DNA of 64,000 nt from Aotearoamyces nothofagi (lineage: Eukaryota; Ascomycota; Leotiomycetes; Leotiales; Tympanidaceae), in contig JADDTR010000003.1 of NCBI GenBank assembly GCA_015345905.1, forward strand, positions 372,001 through 436,000, in the 5' to 3' direction. Positions 34,464 to 45,765 of this stretch are shown here, in pieces. Made by a program: the position numbers and the translations under genes. Position 1 is the stretch's first letter, and each line of letters opens with the position of its first letter. Under the pieces are notes generated by a model. That model was not told the DNA's origin and ran no database searches. It saw nothing but the letters and a program-made list of their open reading frames with translations.

Positions 34464-34761
34464 TTTCTGACTATTACCAGCAGGCTGGCGTTCACTCAGT
34501 CACAATACAAGTCTTACTATGCCAGGGTTCATAACATCGCGACTTGATAGGCGCATAAAGGCCACCGTAGAAGCTGTGCGACCCTTGTCACGCGTAGCTA
34601 GCATCGTAGGCAGCATTTGGCGACGCAACTGACAACCTTAAACTGAGTATGAACATCACCGAGCGCTAACTTGCCTTACACATCAACACCGTGGCATTCT
34701 ACAGAACGACCTCTTAATTAACACGTTCACGAACCTCCGAGTGAAGAGTAAATCTTTCAAG

Positions 34762-35609
34762 ATGGCTGCCATGTTCAGCCAAAACCCTCTGATGAACGGT
34801 CCAAACTACTCGTACAATCAAGCTCCAGCACAAGCTGCAGCTGGCAACAAAGAGCACAGCTTCAACCCGTAAGTATTCCAGCCCCGGCTCTCGAGGAACT
34901 GTATCTCTGATCATTTGCTAGGTACACTGATAACGGTGGCTCTACCCTCGCCATATCTGGAGACGATTTCGCCATCCTCGCTGGTGATACTCGATCAACT
35001 TCGGGTTACAATATCAACACCCGTTACTCTCCAAAAGTCTTCAAGATCGGCGGCACAACGGCAGCACAAGATGATGCAACTCTTGTATTATCAGTAGTTG
35101 GATTTGCAGCAGATGGGGAAGCTCTGAAGGAGCGCTTAGATGCCATCGTCAAGATGTACCGATACCAGCATGGCAAGCCTATGAGCGTGAAGGCGTGCGC
35201 ACAACGATTATCAACGATACTTTATCAGAAACGATTTTTCCCATATTACGTTCATGCCATCCTGGGCGGTCTTGATGAAGATGGAAGGGGGGCGCTCTAC
35301 TCCTACGACCCAGTAGGCAGCTACGAGAGAGAGCAGTGCAGAGCAGCAGGTGCGGCGGCAAGCTTGATCATGCCTTTCTTGGATAACCAAGTCAACTTCA
35401 AGAATCAATACACTCCAGGTAGCGGAGAAGGTCATGCGCTGGTGGAGAGAGAGAAGATTCCGTTACCCAGAAACGAGGTGGAGGACTTGGTGAAAGATGC
35501 GTTCGATAGTGCGGTGGAAAGACATATTGAGGTGGGAGATGGACTACAAATGATGGTCATCACAGCCAGCGGTATTGAGGAGATCTACAAGCCACTAAAG
35601 CAAGATTAG
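34762..35609 (+). CDS. pre7: 20S proteasome subunit beta-6 (Pre7)
   Basis: Two exons, 34762-34868 and 34922-35609, encode 264 aa. The join restores HSFNP-YTDNGGSTLAISGDDF, the start of the mature proteasome fold, after an N-terminal extension of about 36 residues. GDTRSTSGYNI, KMYRYQHGKPM and FPYYVHAILGGLDEDG are beta-6 signatures. Beta-6 is a structural, non-catalytic subunit of the inner ring, so lack of the catalytic threonine at the mature N-terminus is normal. Intron 1 has GTAAGT and TAG ends. It is transcribed divergently from stt4 across 298 bp. Confidence 0.94.
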
Positions 35610-36759
35610 ACAGGTTAGGTGGCCCTTCTGAACGTCTGTACAACTAGCATATGGCAAGGAGCATTCATGAATATCCTTTGAACTGTCTATCTCGTCCGTG
35701 TGATGCTCTAATCTTTGCTTTGTTGAACACGCTAATATTGGCACTTTATCTACTCACGGTCACGGTCAAGAAGCTGAACCGCAACTTGAACGGACCAACT
35801 AACGGAGCACCAGGAATCTGATCTCTACTGCCAACACTGATGCACCACCACCACCTTACCCCTCACGCGCACGACCAAGAAGGCTTGAGCACCCTCCATA
35901 TCCCACATCCAACCCCCCCCCCTCGTCACCGATCTCGTCCACCAACCACATCTCCTGCGCAATCTCGTCCGGGACGGAAGCCACGCCTAAACCAGCTCCT
36001 CCGCAGATTCTCACCCTCTCTCTCGCACAGAAGATATTGTTGAAGACAGTTTTTTTTTTACCTATAGACTAAACCACGCATCCCTGTACCTACTATATCC
36101 CCAACAGCTCGCTCGCTCGCTCGCCGTCGTCGCGGCTGCGAGCGTGGCCATCGCGCGCGTCGGGCCAGGAGCGGGCGCAGCACTCTGGCTCTTGCTCGGC
36201 CGACTCGAGGCGTGGAGGACGTCTCGAGAGGTTGGATTCCGAGGCGACGCTTGGGTGTGGATGGCCGTGTCGGACAGGACAGGCTTTCGCTGCGCATCAG
36301 GCGGCTGATGGGAGGAGTCATCCCGGGCTCGTTACTCGCGCCACGGAGGGAGTTTGGTCTACGATTTGTTTTAGTCAACACGTGATGGCCTTTTCACTAC
36401 GGTTTCACAACAGGTGCACGGGGGGTCAATTTGGATTTATGTGCTCTGGATCCTTTTATTGATTATTTATTTGTTAAAGTAGGACTGTACACAAGACAAG
36501 AAGCTGGTAGTAAAAGAATGCTCCTCCGATCAACGTGTCCAACAAAAAAGGAATGCATAGTGAAGTCAAAACTCCAACCCCGATATTTCCATCCCATCCA
36601 TCGTGGTGGCTTGATGCAAATTTTTTTTTTTCAAATGCTGTGAGCGGCGTGCTTGTGTCGTTAAGATTATGAGAAAACCCTCCCTCGTTACTTATTTCAT
36701 CGACCATATATACTGACAGCCCAATGCCGTGTCGTTTGTTTGATCATGGACAGGACATC
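35610..36759. other. Intergenic between convergent genes
   Basis: Holds the 3' ends of pre7 and the small heat-shock gene. A T run lies near 36050-36060 and another near 36619-36630. A GC-rich patch with CTCG repeats lies near 36110-36135. The open minus frame near 36.1-36.4 kb is Arg/Pro-rich and matches no family; I do not call it. Confidence 0.5.
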
Positions 36760-37371
36760 TTACTCGATGAGGATCTTGCGGCTGCCTTGCTTCTTGGCCT
36801 TGGGCACCGAGACGGTGAGGATGCCGTTCTTCAGCGACGCGCTCACTGCGTCCTGGTCAACGGGCGCCGGGAAGCTGAACGAGCGCGCGAACTCGCCGAC
36901 GCTGCGCTCCGTTACCCAGTACTTGGCTTGCTCCTTGGGCTGCTCGGGCTGCTCGGACTTGGCGACGGACGAGCTGGCGTTCTTCTTGGCGACCTGGGCG
37001 TCTTCGTCTTCGACCGTGGCCTTGTGGCTGGCAGGGGCGCCGGCGGAGCCTCCTTCTACGAGGCCGGCGACGTTGTTGTCGTCTGGGGAGGAGCTGTATT
37101 GGCGCTCAACGCGGCCGCGGACGGTCAGGGTTTGGGCGTCGGCGAACTCGATCTCGACATCTTCTTGCTTGATGCCGGGGAGCTCTCCGTGGAGCTCGTA
37201 TGCCGTGGGCAGTTCCTTCACATCGAACTTGGGGGAGAAGGTCTTGGCGACGTTGCGGTACTGGGTGGGGGAGCCGCCGCTATATTTCTCGTAGTCGTCG
37301 AGCAGGCGGAAGAGTGGTGCGAAGGAGGTGTCGTCAGGAGAGCTGACAAATGCGCGTGGGAAGAGAGACAT
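36760..37371 (-). CDS. Small heat-shock protein (Hsp20/Hsp30-like)
   Basis: Single exon of 203 aa on the minus strand. The alpha-crystallin domain begins at FSPKFDVKELPTAYELHGEL (45-64), continues with LPGIKQEDVEIEF, and closes with GILTVSVPK (183-191). An I-x-I tail motif (ILI, 200-202) that normally docks into neighbouring subunits is present. As in many fungal Hsp30-type proteins, the domain is split by a long charged, disordered insert (about 93-148). The protein is expected to form oligomers that hold unfolded clients. I chose the ATG at 37371 because it starts MSLFPRAF, typical of the family; the longer in-frame start at 37452 adds a basic stretch unlike the family and lies nearer the TATA box. 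Upstream heat-shock elements support stress induction. Confidence 0.93.
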   Translation of the reverse strand: MSLFPRAFVSSPDDTSFAPLFRLLDDYEKYSGGSPTQYRNVAKTFSPKFDVKELPTAYELHGELPGIKQEDVEIEFADAQTLTVRGRVERQYSSSPDDNNVAGLVEGGSAGAPASHKATVEDEDAQVAKKNASSSVAKSEQPEQPKEQAKYWVTERSVGEFARSFSFPAPVDQDAVSASLKNGILTVSVPKAKKQGSRKILIE

Positions 37372-37512
37372 GGTGCGTTGAGATGATGGAGACAGGAGTC
37401 TTCTTGTTGTAGTTTGGTAAGGAAGCCTTGTGAGAGCTCGATATGATTTCATGAAGTGTTTGTGTTTGTCTTATTGAATGATGAGAGAGACCTACCTGAG
37501 CAATCCGCTGGG

Positions 37513-37520
37513 TTTATATA
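37513..37520 (-). promoter_or_regulatory. TATA box of the small heat-shock gene
   Basis: TTTATATA on the plus strand (TATATAAA on the gene's strand) lies about 142-149 bp before the start codon. This leaves room for a leader of about 110 bp, a usual arrangement for strongly inducible heat-shock genes. Confidence 0.6.
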
Positions 37521-37539
37521 GACCTCTGCTCAATTGCTA

Positions 37540-37726
37540 GAAATTTCGACAGCGATCACGTATTATTGCATATTATGACATAACCCCGCCTAAAGAATCA
37601 ATGAGGAGATTCTAGAATCACCATGAAGTCATAAGCTTCCGGACGAGCCCCGAATGGAAGCTGATTGTTAATAGTCGTGAATGGTAAGTGCCTGTACCAC
37701 CTCGAAGCTGCGAGAATATTCTGGAA
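37540..37726 (-). promoter_or_regulatory. Heat-shock element cluster
   Basis: Three sites with HSF spacing lie upstream of the small heat-shock gene. GAA-nn-TTC is at 37540-37547, TTC-nn-GAA at 37610-37617, and a full three-unit GAAnnTTCnnGAA (GAATATTCTGGAA) at 37714-37726. HSF trimers bind such inverted nGAAn arrays. The sites sit 170-355 bp from the ATG and just upstream of the TATA box. Confidence 0.65.
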
Positions 37727-37727
37727 G

Positions 37728-38945
37728 CGCACGTGACTAACAATGTCCAAAGCAGGATTTGCTTTCGTTAGCCGGCCAATGCGATGCACTCCATATTAAT
37801 CATTATTACCTATTATTGCATAATGTAGTCACACGTATATTGAAATCCACGCAAGCCCTTTCGAGGTTTCCGGTCCTCCGTCTACAGATGTCAGGGGAAA
37901 TATCGCGGAGAGACTCCGGACGAAACAGGGGTCTAAGGCAGTAGCCTATTATAGGCAAGCGCCCATCCGCTGTCGAAGAAAGCCACGATCTGGTTGCTCA
38001 GCCTCATGTGGCGAAGTTCGCCATTACCGCCATCTAGACTCTAGAGTAATCGTCTACTGTGGTATACATCCGTGCTCGAGGACGTACCGTCCTCTCTCAA
38101 CCGCATCATAAAGTTTGATAGTCTCTCTTAAAGAACGTGTTGATCTTTTATTCTTTTGATCCTGAACCCTCCCCTATGCTGCCTTCAAGGTTCCCTATTA
38201 TCATTTACAGCGAGGTAAATCGGTAGTGCCTCAGTCCCTTCTAGAACCCTAGGCTAAAGAAAATGTAGGATACTAACGAGCCTTCGATCATTGGTTTTGC
38301 CTGTAATATCCGACTGGACGGCGATATATAAGCAAGCGTGTAAGGACGTATGATTTGAACTTAGGGATAAACAGAACTGATTGTATTGCAGTATCATAAC
38401 TGGACACCATGTAATATCGTTTCACTCCATTTATACGCTTTCCTTTCATATTCACACGCATACAGGGATAGTAAAAGGATATTGGACAGTGGTAGTAAGG
38501 GGCTGGCAAGCTGGTTATTTTGTCAATACTAATCAAGGAGCAGATCTCAGCAAAGTAATAAAAAGAATATCCGATAATACCCTGAAAACTTGCAGATAGT
38601 CGCTATAACAAAAAAATATACTAACGAACCGTGCTAATAGAAGGAGGCATGATTCATTGACAATAGTGGCGTTATGCAAGTTATTCCCGAAAATGCTTAC
38701 TAGTAGGCAACTGGTAGCTGCTTCCTTTTTGTATGTATATTCTGCATCTTAAGAATCATGTTCGTTGTTAAAGGAGCAGGCTTGCTTGGGCATATCCTGG
38801 AGTAAGTCGACCGTGTCAAGGGATCAGCAGCCATGACCAGCAGAGCTCTTGTTGATCCGATGAAAACACCAAATAGAACACCATCTCCATCCAAATACTC
38901 GCATAAAGTCGACTCTAGAACGCTATACATACAATTTAGATTGGT
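37728..38945. other. Intergenic
   Basis: About 1.2 kb between the heat-shock promoter and the 3' end of the YTH gene. I see no gene, repeat or structured RNA that I can support. Confidence 0.5.
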
Positions 38946-41065
38946 TCACTGATATGGTCGCATCTGAGCATATCCACCCATTATTGGAGGCATCTGCATT
39001 GGCAGCATATTCGGCATCGTCGGTGCGACAGGGCTTGCTTCTCTGTGAAACATCTGCACCAAACGTCTTCCGATAGAGGTCTCCAACTCAGTCCCATCTC
39101 TCGCGATCTTGACTTCTCGATTTGAATTCCAAGGATTACGAAGTCCTCTTGTACGATAAAAAGGTAGCCGGTTCGTCGATAGCCATTCGATCTTAAACGG
39201 CTTCCCCCACGCTTTCGAAGGACTGCTGTCCCCCTCTTGCTCACCCTGCTCGCAGCGCACTTCTTCGACATCTTCTGCACCATCAACCATATCAGTTTCC
39301 GCTTCCCAAAAAATAGTTCCTCGTGCAGAATCGTCGATGATTCTACCTTTGGGCGCAAATTCGGACGCCTCTGTAGGGATTGCTTTGGGTAGATCTGGGT
39401 CTTCTACCGCCTGAGCCTTTGGTGCAAATTCAATGGCCGCTGTAGGATCATTGTTGATAGCAGAGACCATCCGGGCATATCCAAAGTATTCACCCGATTT
39501 GTTTGCAGAAAATATCAAATAAACGGTGTCAGCACTCTAGAGTCTTGGTTAGTCAAATATTCATTGACAGGTCTTGGATCATACTTCATAAGCCGAGTTC
39601 AAAGCCTCCTCGTTGTGAGATTGTGTCGCCCAAATCCCATTCCTCACACTCGAATCTAGATCCTCAACTGTCAAGCTCTTAACGATAAAATATTTGTCTT
39701 TGGCTCGAAAGTCCTGAGCAGAGCTAGGCTCGGCCTCGGTATCGTTAGCATCATCAAGTACGAGGTGCTGCTGACTCTCTAGGGACGCTATTTTTACCGT
39801 GGGAGCTTGCGATGATAATGCTGCTGGGCCTGTTGGCACTCCAGGTACCGCATTCACAGAGCTGCGACGCAATCGACAGACAAGCCGCACGCCATGGAAC
39901 CGGGAATCGTGGAATCTGGCCATCGCAGCAGCGCAGCTAGCTTCAGACCTGTAATTAACGAACGCACAGTTGCTTTTTGAGATAAGAAAGACGCTCAATA
40001 TATCATCTGTTGCTTCGCGTGAGAAATGATCCTTCAGATCGACTACATTTGCACCTGGTGGTAGATTTCCCACCCACAACGCATGTCCTGATTGTTTCGG
40101 CTTCCTTGGTGGGCCTCTTGGGGTCGAAGACTGCCCTGTACTCGACGCTAATAATGCTTCAGTAAATAGAATTCCTACTTGAATGACGCATCCTTACCTG
40201 TGCTGCTAGCTCTTGCTAATGAGCCACCACTCTGCCCACCCGTTTGGCCAAGTTGGTCATTACTTTCCCTCCAACCGGCTACCGCGCTATCACCCGGAAT
40301 GCCTGCACGACTACTGTATTGCGACTGAAAGGGGGCTCCAGGATAAAGCTGACCGGGGGAAAGATATTGATTTGGATAGAAGTAAGGAGGAAGCATTTGC
40401 TGTGGGGGTTGCGACACAAAGCCTGTATTTGAATAGAACTGCTGGCTCGCTGGAGATCGGGATTGCATGGTCTGTTGAGGTACTTGTTGCTGAGATCCAA
40501 ACATTCCTTGGTACTGCTGAGGATACTGCATATTATAAGAACTAGAGGATTGGTTCGACATTGATTGTCCAGGGAACTGCGATATTTGTTGCAAGTGATA
40601 GATATGAGTAGTTGTCGGTGCATCAGATGGGAAACGATGAGGCTGTTGCTGCCCGTAGGTTTGTCCATAGTTAATATCTGGCAATGCACTGCCCAGAGAT
40701 GTCATGTTAAGAGTTGAAGGACGTCCTTGAGCCTGAGCTTGCACAATATTGGACTGCGGGATGGGCTGAAAATTTTGTTGCTGTGAAGGATACGGCTGCT
40801 GCTGAAGTTGGGATTGCAACAGCGTTTGGCCGCTTTGAGACGTCCTTGCTATAGGAGGAGAACCAATCTGTTCACTGTAAGGATATTTGGACGGATCGCG
40901 CAATTCGGAATCTCCTGGCGTGGACATTCCGGACGTAGACAGACCAAATGCTTGTGGTGAGTTCGAAAAATTTCGTAGAGGTTGGCCACCTCCGGACACA
41001 TCACCCATTATGTTCTCAAATATAGTAGGAAGAGGTCCCCAATACTGTACCAGAAAGAAGGCCAT
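38946..41065 (-). CDS. YTH-domain m6A-reader protein with an RRM
   Basis: Three exons on the minus strand (41065-40198, 40135-39585, 39536-38946) encode 669 aa. Residues 20-290 are Gln/Ser/Pro/Tyr-rich and disordered. An RRM follows at about 307-380 (RNP2 LWVGNL, RNP1 NCAFVNYR). The YTH domain runs from KYFIVKSLTVEDL (437) to the region after FKIEWLSTNRLPF (587-599). Trp458 (NGIWATQ) and Trp591 (KIEWLS) are the likely aromatic-cage residues that hold N6-methyladenosine. The domain is interrupted after GEYFGYARMVSAI by an acidic insert of about 90 residues with a repeated EFAPK motif. Joins restore SSTG-QSSTPRGPP and LNSAYE-SADTVYLIFS. The start may instead be the ATG at 41008 (MGDVSGGG), since the extra 19 residues are hydrophobic and follow a possible acceptor (TACAG). 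Likely role: binding methylated transcripts to control their decay or meiosis-related expression. Confidence 0.88.
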
Positions 41066-42813
41066 GTCAGCATATCATAACATATATAAAGGATGGCCAC
41101 ATTAGGCTACTAAGAGCCCATAAACAGAGCTGTAAGGTCTGGGTACCCTCTTAGTATGAGAAAGGAAAATAATCAAGTACCTTTGTGGACCCTCCTTATC
41201 AAATATGCTGAAGATGAGACGGTGTTGTATGAATCGAGAGTGGCGATGCTTTCGGATTGGTGATATTCCAAAATAGATACCGGTGAGGCCCTTCTGTGGC
41301 AATGCTTGAAATTCGATATGATTAGAGCAACTTGGTAGGTCGACCTTTCCTTGGAGACGGATCAGTGAAGCAAAGGCGCAGAGTTGTAGAGCACGGGTGG
41401 TATTGGAGACTCAAATCAGGTAGGGCTTCGGACTCCGCACAACGGGGGTGTAATCCAATGCGATAGGAGAGAAGGTGTGTCCAGAAGCCCGGAGGATTGA
41501 TGGCGAATGGCCAGAGCTTAGTTTCGACAAGGACTCTCAAATATTGACTAGAACGGATGCTCTCAAACTTTAGCAAGCAGCAAGGTGACCACTCTGTCAA
41601 GCCCTATGAGTGATTGATGGCAGTACCCTATGTACCAAATGCTTCAGTTGCCTCTTTGGAATGGGAGTACTCTATGATCATTGGCTACAAATGAATTATT
41701 GCTCGTGGGTTACGGCTCGCCTGTTGATAGAGGTGCAGGAAGCGAGGTAAGAGTGGTAGGTGTCAGTGCAGAAGAAGTTATAAAAAGCTGAATCCTTGAT
41801 AGCTGAAAGAAACGCTGACCAGACGGATAGAAGAGAAAGTATTTGCAGAAAAGGTCCTCGGAGGGCCCAAGTTGAAGTGTATATAACTAGAAGAGAAGAA
41901 AAAATCTCAGCAGTCTAAGCAGCATTGATCGTCAGGGACCGTGTAGGTTATGATGGCAAAGTGAAGAAGCTTAGTTAGGAGGCTGTAGAGGCTATAGACG
42001 GGAAGGAAGGCCTCGAGGTGTTTTTTCTGGTCCGTGGATATGGGGAGTCTGGGACTGGGACTGGGACCGGGACTGGCTTTTGGGCACGGTAGCACGCCTC
42101 GCGCGAACGCCACGCAACCCAAGATCAGCCAGAGCCTTCCCTAGTAGCGGTATACCGCAAGGCAAGGCCGTAGCGGTCGTAGCGGTCGTAGTGCCGCAAA
42201 ACTGTCAGCGGGCAGGCGAGCAGTCAAGCACCGGCAGCACGTAAGGTAGTGAGTGGCATGGCGGTATGGATCAGAATAGCGGGCTGGGCGGAGTGGGCGA
42301 GTGGGCGAGTGGGCGAGGAGGGACGCAGGCAGGCGGGCAGTAGGGCACGGCAGAGGCAGAGGACGGCGGTAGGAACGGGTCCTCCAGCAGGAAACGGTGT
42401 AACGGCAGGCAGGGCCGTGGCAGAGTGGGCAGCACGGCGCGGTGGGCGAGTGGTGTAAGCGGGCAGCGGACCGGCCAGAGCCAGCCAGAGCCAGCCAGAG
42501 CCCTAGTGGTATAGCATACAGAGTCGAGGCTGGGGGCTCGAGGCCAGCGGAGGCCAGTGGATGCCTGTGGAGGCACCGGCAAGCCTTCCCTCCCCACCGT
42601 CGAGCCATGTTACTGCCGATTGCCCGCCAGGCCGGGAGGAACAGGCAGGGCAGGGCAGGGCAGGGCAGGGCGAGGGAGTAGGGCAGTAGGCAGTGGTAGG
42701 TCCTGGAAGTAGCCTGTGGCCAGTGGCTAGAGGCCTGTAGCTTGTCGCCGGTCGCCTGTGGCCTGTGGCCGGACGCCTGTACGTACCTGCCTACCTGGCC
42801 TGCCTTACTGGCT

Positions 42814-42853
42814 CTACTGGACCTACTGGACCTACTGGACCTACTGGACCTAC
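42814..42853. repeat. 9-bp tandem repeat (CTACTGGAC)
   Basis: About four copies of a 9-bp unit. A GGGCA repeat lies nearby at about 42645-42672. Both are in the gene-free island upstream of the YTH gene. Confidence 0.85.
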
Positions 42854-44070
42854 GGTATGTAGCCTGTCGCCTGCAGCCTGTACCTACGTACGGAGGGCCC
42901 ATAGCCCGCAGCCCACCGCCCACCGCCCACCGCCCACAGCCCGCAGCCCGCAGCCCGCAGCCAGTCCGGAGTCGATACAGTACGTACTATAGGGTAGCTT
43001 CTTCGTTCGCAGTGGCCTGGCCGCGCATATAGCGCATGCGGTACTCGTGCGTGCCTGCTGGTACCGCGCCTCCCCGCGACGTACGCACCTTCTCCTCGGA
43101 GCCCAGCACAGCACTGATTTGCAAGGCCGCACAAGGCCCGGCAGGGCCTAGCAACCGTCCCTATATGAGTTAAAATGCTGCTTTACGAGACATGCGAGAG
43201 TGTTAAAGAACATGGGAAAGTTTAGTCTGATGGGTCCAGCGATGGCACGGATGCTTATGATGGGCCCTTGCCCTTCGGCCCACCCACTAGAACGACCTGG
43301 GCAGATCTTCCGAGGGAGGTGGCGACATGTTTGTGGCACTTCTACAGAGCAGCCACTGCAGACACCGAAAGGATGGCCCGAAAGACCTGGAAGACCTGAG
43401 AGACCTCCCAAAAAGGCACGCTTCGGGCACTTCCAGGGCCCCCGCCCGGCTTGTTCTGGCAGTGGCAGTGGCAGTGCACGAGTCAATCGCGCGATCTCAC
43501 AATCTCCAATCTGGAATCAACGCAGCTTGGGATGGATCGGGCAGGCATGTGCGGGTGTTGCTTCACGCCGGCCGTCGCCATCCCAGTCACCCCTCGAGCA
43601 AAGGGCGGTTCAATTGCAGGATGGAACAGATACCGGGCGAGATGGACAGCATATCTGCCCTGTTCTGAGCAGAGAATCATTGGCGTGCAGTGGTATCAGG
43701 CACTGCCAGGGCCACATGCTCCCATTCCGGCTCTGCTGCCTCCGCGTGCTCATCCGAGGCGACGGTGAACGTCACAGTCTCCCGCTTGGAGCAGGCCAAT
43801 GAGACGAGACGGAGCGCCCGAGCGTTAGCCACCATAGCCACGTCAAAAAGGACCCATCTAGATCTTTTTGGTCCGTGGCCCCGGTGGCCCCTGCTAACCT
43901 GGATGCCCAGGCTTGGCAGTTATCAGGCGTGCCAGGGTAGGCAAGGCCGGGGTCGTCCTCCAGCTTCCATTGCTCGGGCTCGACCGACCATACTGCAAAG
44001 TACGGACGGGAGAACAATGCGTACAACCCAATGCGTACCAGCCGCACAACCCGCACAATCCATACAATGC

Positions 44071-44120
44071 AGTGCAGTACAGTGCAGTACAGTGCAGTAC
44101 AGTGCAGTACAGTACAATGC
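44071..44120. repeat. 10-bp tandem repeat (AGTGCAGTAC)
   Basis: Four perfect copies of a decamer followed by a diverged fifth. The unit contains the self-complementary GTAC/TGCA words, so each strand can fold back on itself. Confidence 0.9.
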
Positions 44121-45543
44121 ATAGTGGCCGTCGGTGCATTTCGACCTCAGTTCCTATGCACCTCTGGCACGTTCCCGACACTAGTGCTAAGTTTTCATCA
44201 CTCATGTGCTCTGCTCTGCTCCTCTCCGCTTGGCTTCGCAGATCCGACTCCATCTTGCAAGGCTTCCATGTCTGCTTGGTGGGTATCGCTCGGACTGTTG
44301 CCTCCGGAGCCTGAGTTCTGCCCAGTAATGGCACATCGCCAAAGCGAGGAGAACCAAAGCAATTGAGAGCGACGGCTCTGCCTGGGGTTTCGGGATGTTC
44401 AATCGCCGAGTGCTCGATTCTTTGCGAGAAAAAATGCGAATCCTCTCCGCAGTCAGTCGTGCCACGGCCAGTTCTGCTCTAGCAAGAACCTAGTCGAGGA
44501 GAAGGTTACGACGGCACAGCTAAAGCAAACCGCCGCGTTCTTCTGGCCACTTGTTTCGGCCAAAATCCTCGTCTGTTCATAGCGCTCTACGGAGATCTTC
44601 ATGGAGATGAAAAAGGATTTTCATGGGAATCGCCAATTACCATCTGTCATGGGGCAGGGCACGAGCATGGGTAGAAATTTCCCGAGCCACAAAAGCCGGC
44701 TGAGCTCAAAACTTTCCAGAGCCGAGTTCTCAAAACAGAACTGACATCATAGGGCGCTGGAATGTACTACTCCAGTAAATATAACTCTTCAAGGAATGCG
44801 GAGCCTGTGAACGTCAAGCCTAACTGCTACTACAGCTACCCAATTGCTTTCCTGCTCGGACATACAGAAATACGCACACTAAAAAAAGAAGAAAAAAAAG
44901 GGTTAAAAAAAGAAAGGGAATCCTGTGGGTTCTGCAGCTTCACGAACAACAGTTCCTGTCCAAGCTTGCAATCCTTAGGTTCGCCAAGAGGCCCAAGACT
45001 AGGCATTACGAGGAGCATTAAGGTACCTGACGTGCAGCCGAGCTTCTTCAAAGTTATCAGGACGCCCTTCCTCGGCAGGTTGCTGTGGCAAATTGGACAT
45101 GGCCGAGATAAAGAGCCCGCAAGGTTGCTTAGCACTGCTGATCCGCGCAGCGCATTGCAGATATCATACGATTGTATAGTCATCAGCCATGATGGGGCTT
45201 GGAGTTGGCCACGCGAGGCGCAGTGTACAGCACGGTTCCCAGGCGATTAATAACCGCCTGCATGACGCGGAAGGCACTGGGAGGCCTGCAGGGCCTGCGG
45301 GACCCCGATTTTCAGATATCGCCTGCATTGGGTTCCGTCAGTTCGGCTCAGATCAGAGATGTCGTCTGTACTCTGTACGGTACTGCAGCCCCAGTGGTGC
45401 ACGGCACGCGTGGCTGGCACGGATGGGACGTCTCTGGCGGTGGCGTTCACAGTTGCCAGCCGCTTACGAGGCAAAACCCCCTTTCCTCCGTACTGCACTA
45501 GAACGCCGGCTGGCGACTCGTTCGCTGTAGGTGTAGGGTATGC

Positions 45544-45575
45544 AAGGTACGGTACGGTACGGTACGGTACAGGAC
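45544..45575. repeat. 5-bp microsatellite (GGTAC)n
   Basis: About five tandem GGTAC copies in non-coding sequence, again GTAC-rich. Confidence 0.85.
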
Positions 45576-45624
45576 GGTACTCGCGTCGTGTCCCTCTCCT
45601 GTAGCTGTCGCATGTGGCCGCGTA

Positions 45625-45765
45625 GGGTAAGGCAGGTTGAGGCAGGTTGAGGCAGGTAAGCACGGTAAGACAGGTAAGGCAGGTAAGGCAGGTAAGGTGG
45701 GTAAGCTCCCTTGGCATTTGCCTGTTCGCCTGCTCGCCTGCTCGCCTGCTCGCCTGTTCGCCTGT
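45625..45765. repeat. Adjacent 10-bp and 9-bp tandem arrays
   Basis: An array of GGCAGGTTGA/GGCAGGTAA-type units spans about 45630-45705. After a short gap, several copies of a CGCCTGCT-type unit span about 45729-45765. Both lie in the gene-free island. Confidence 0.8.

Noticed and set aside
42141-42923. A 260-codon minus frame rich in Arg/Ser/Pro/Leu
   Set aside because: Covers tandem repeats, with several overlapping frames on both strands; no recognisable domain.
44762-45250. A 162-codon plus frame starting MYYSSKYNSS
   Set aside because: Looked more protein-like than its neighbours but has an A-run low-complexity block and no family motif; too weak to call.
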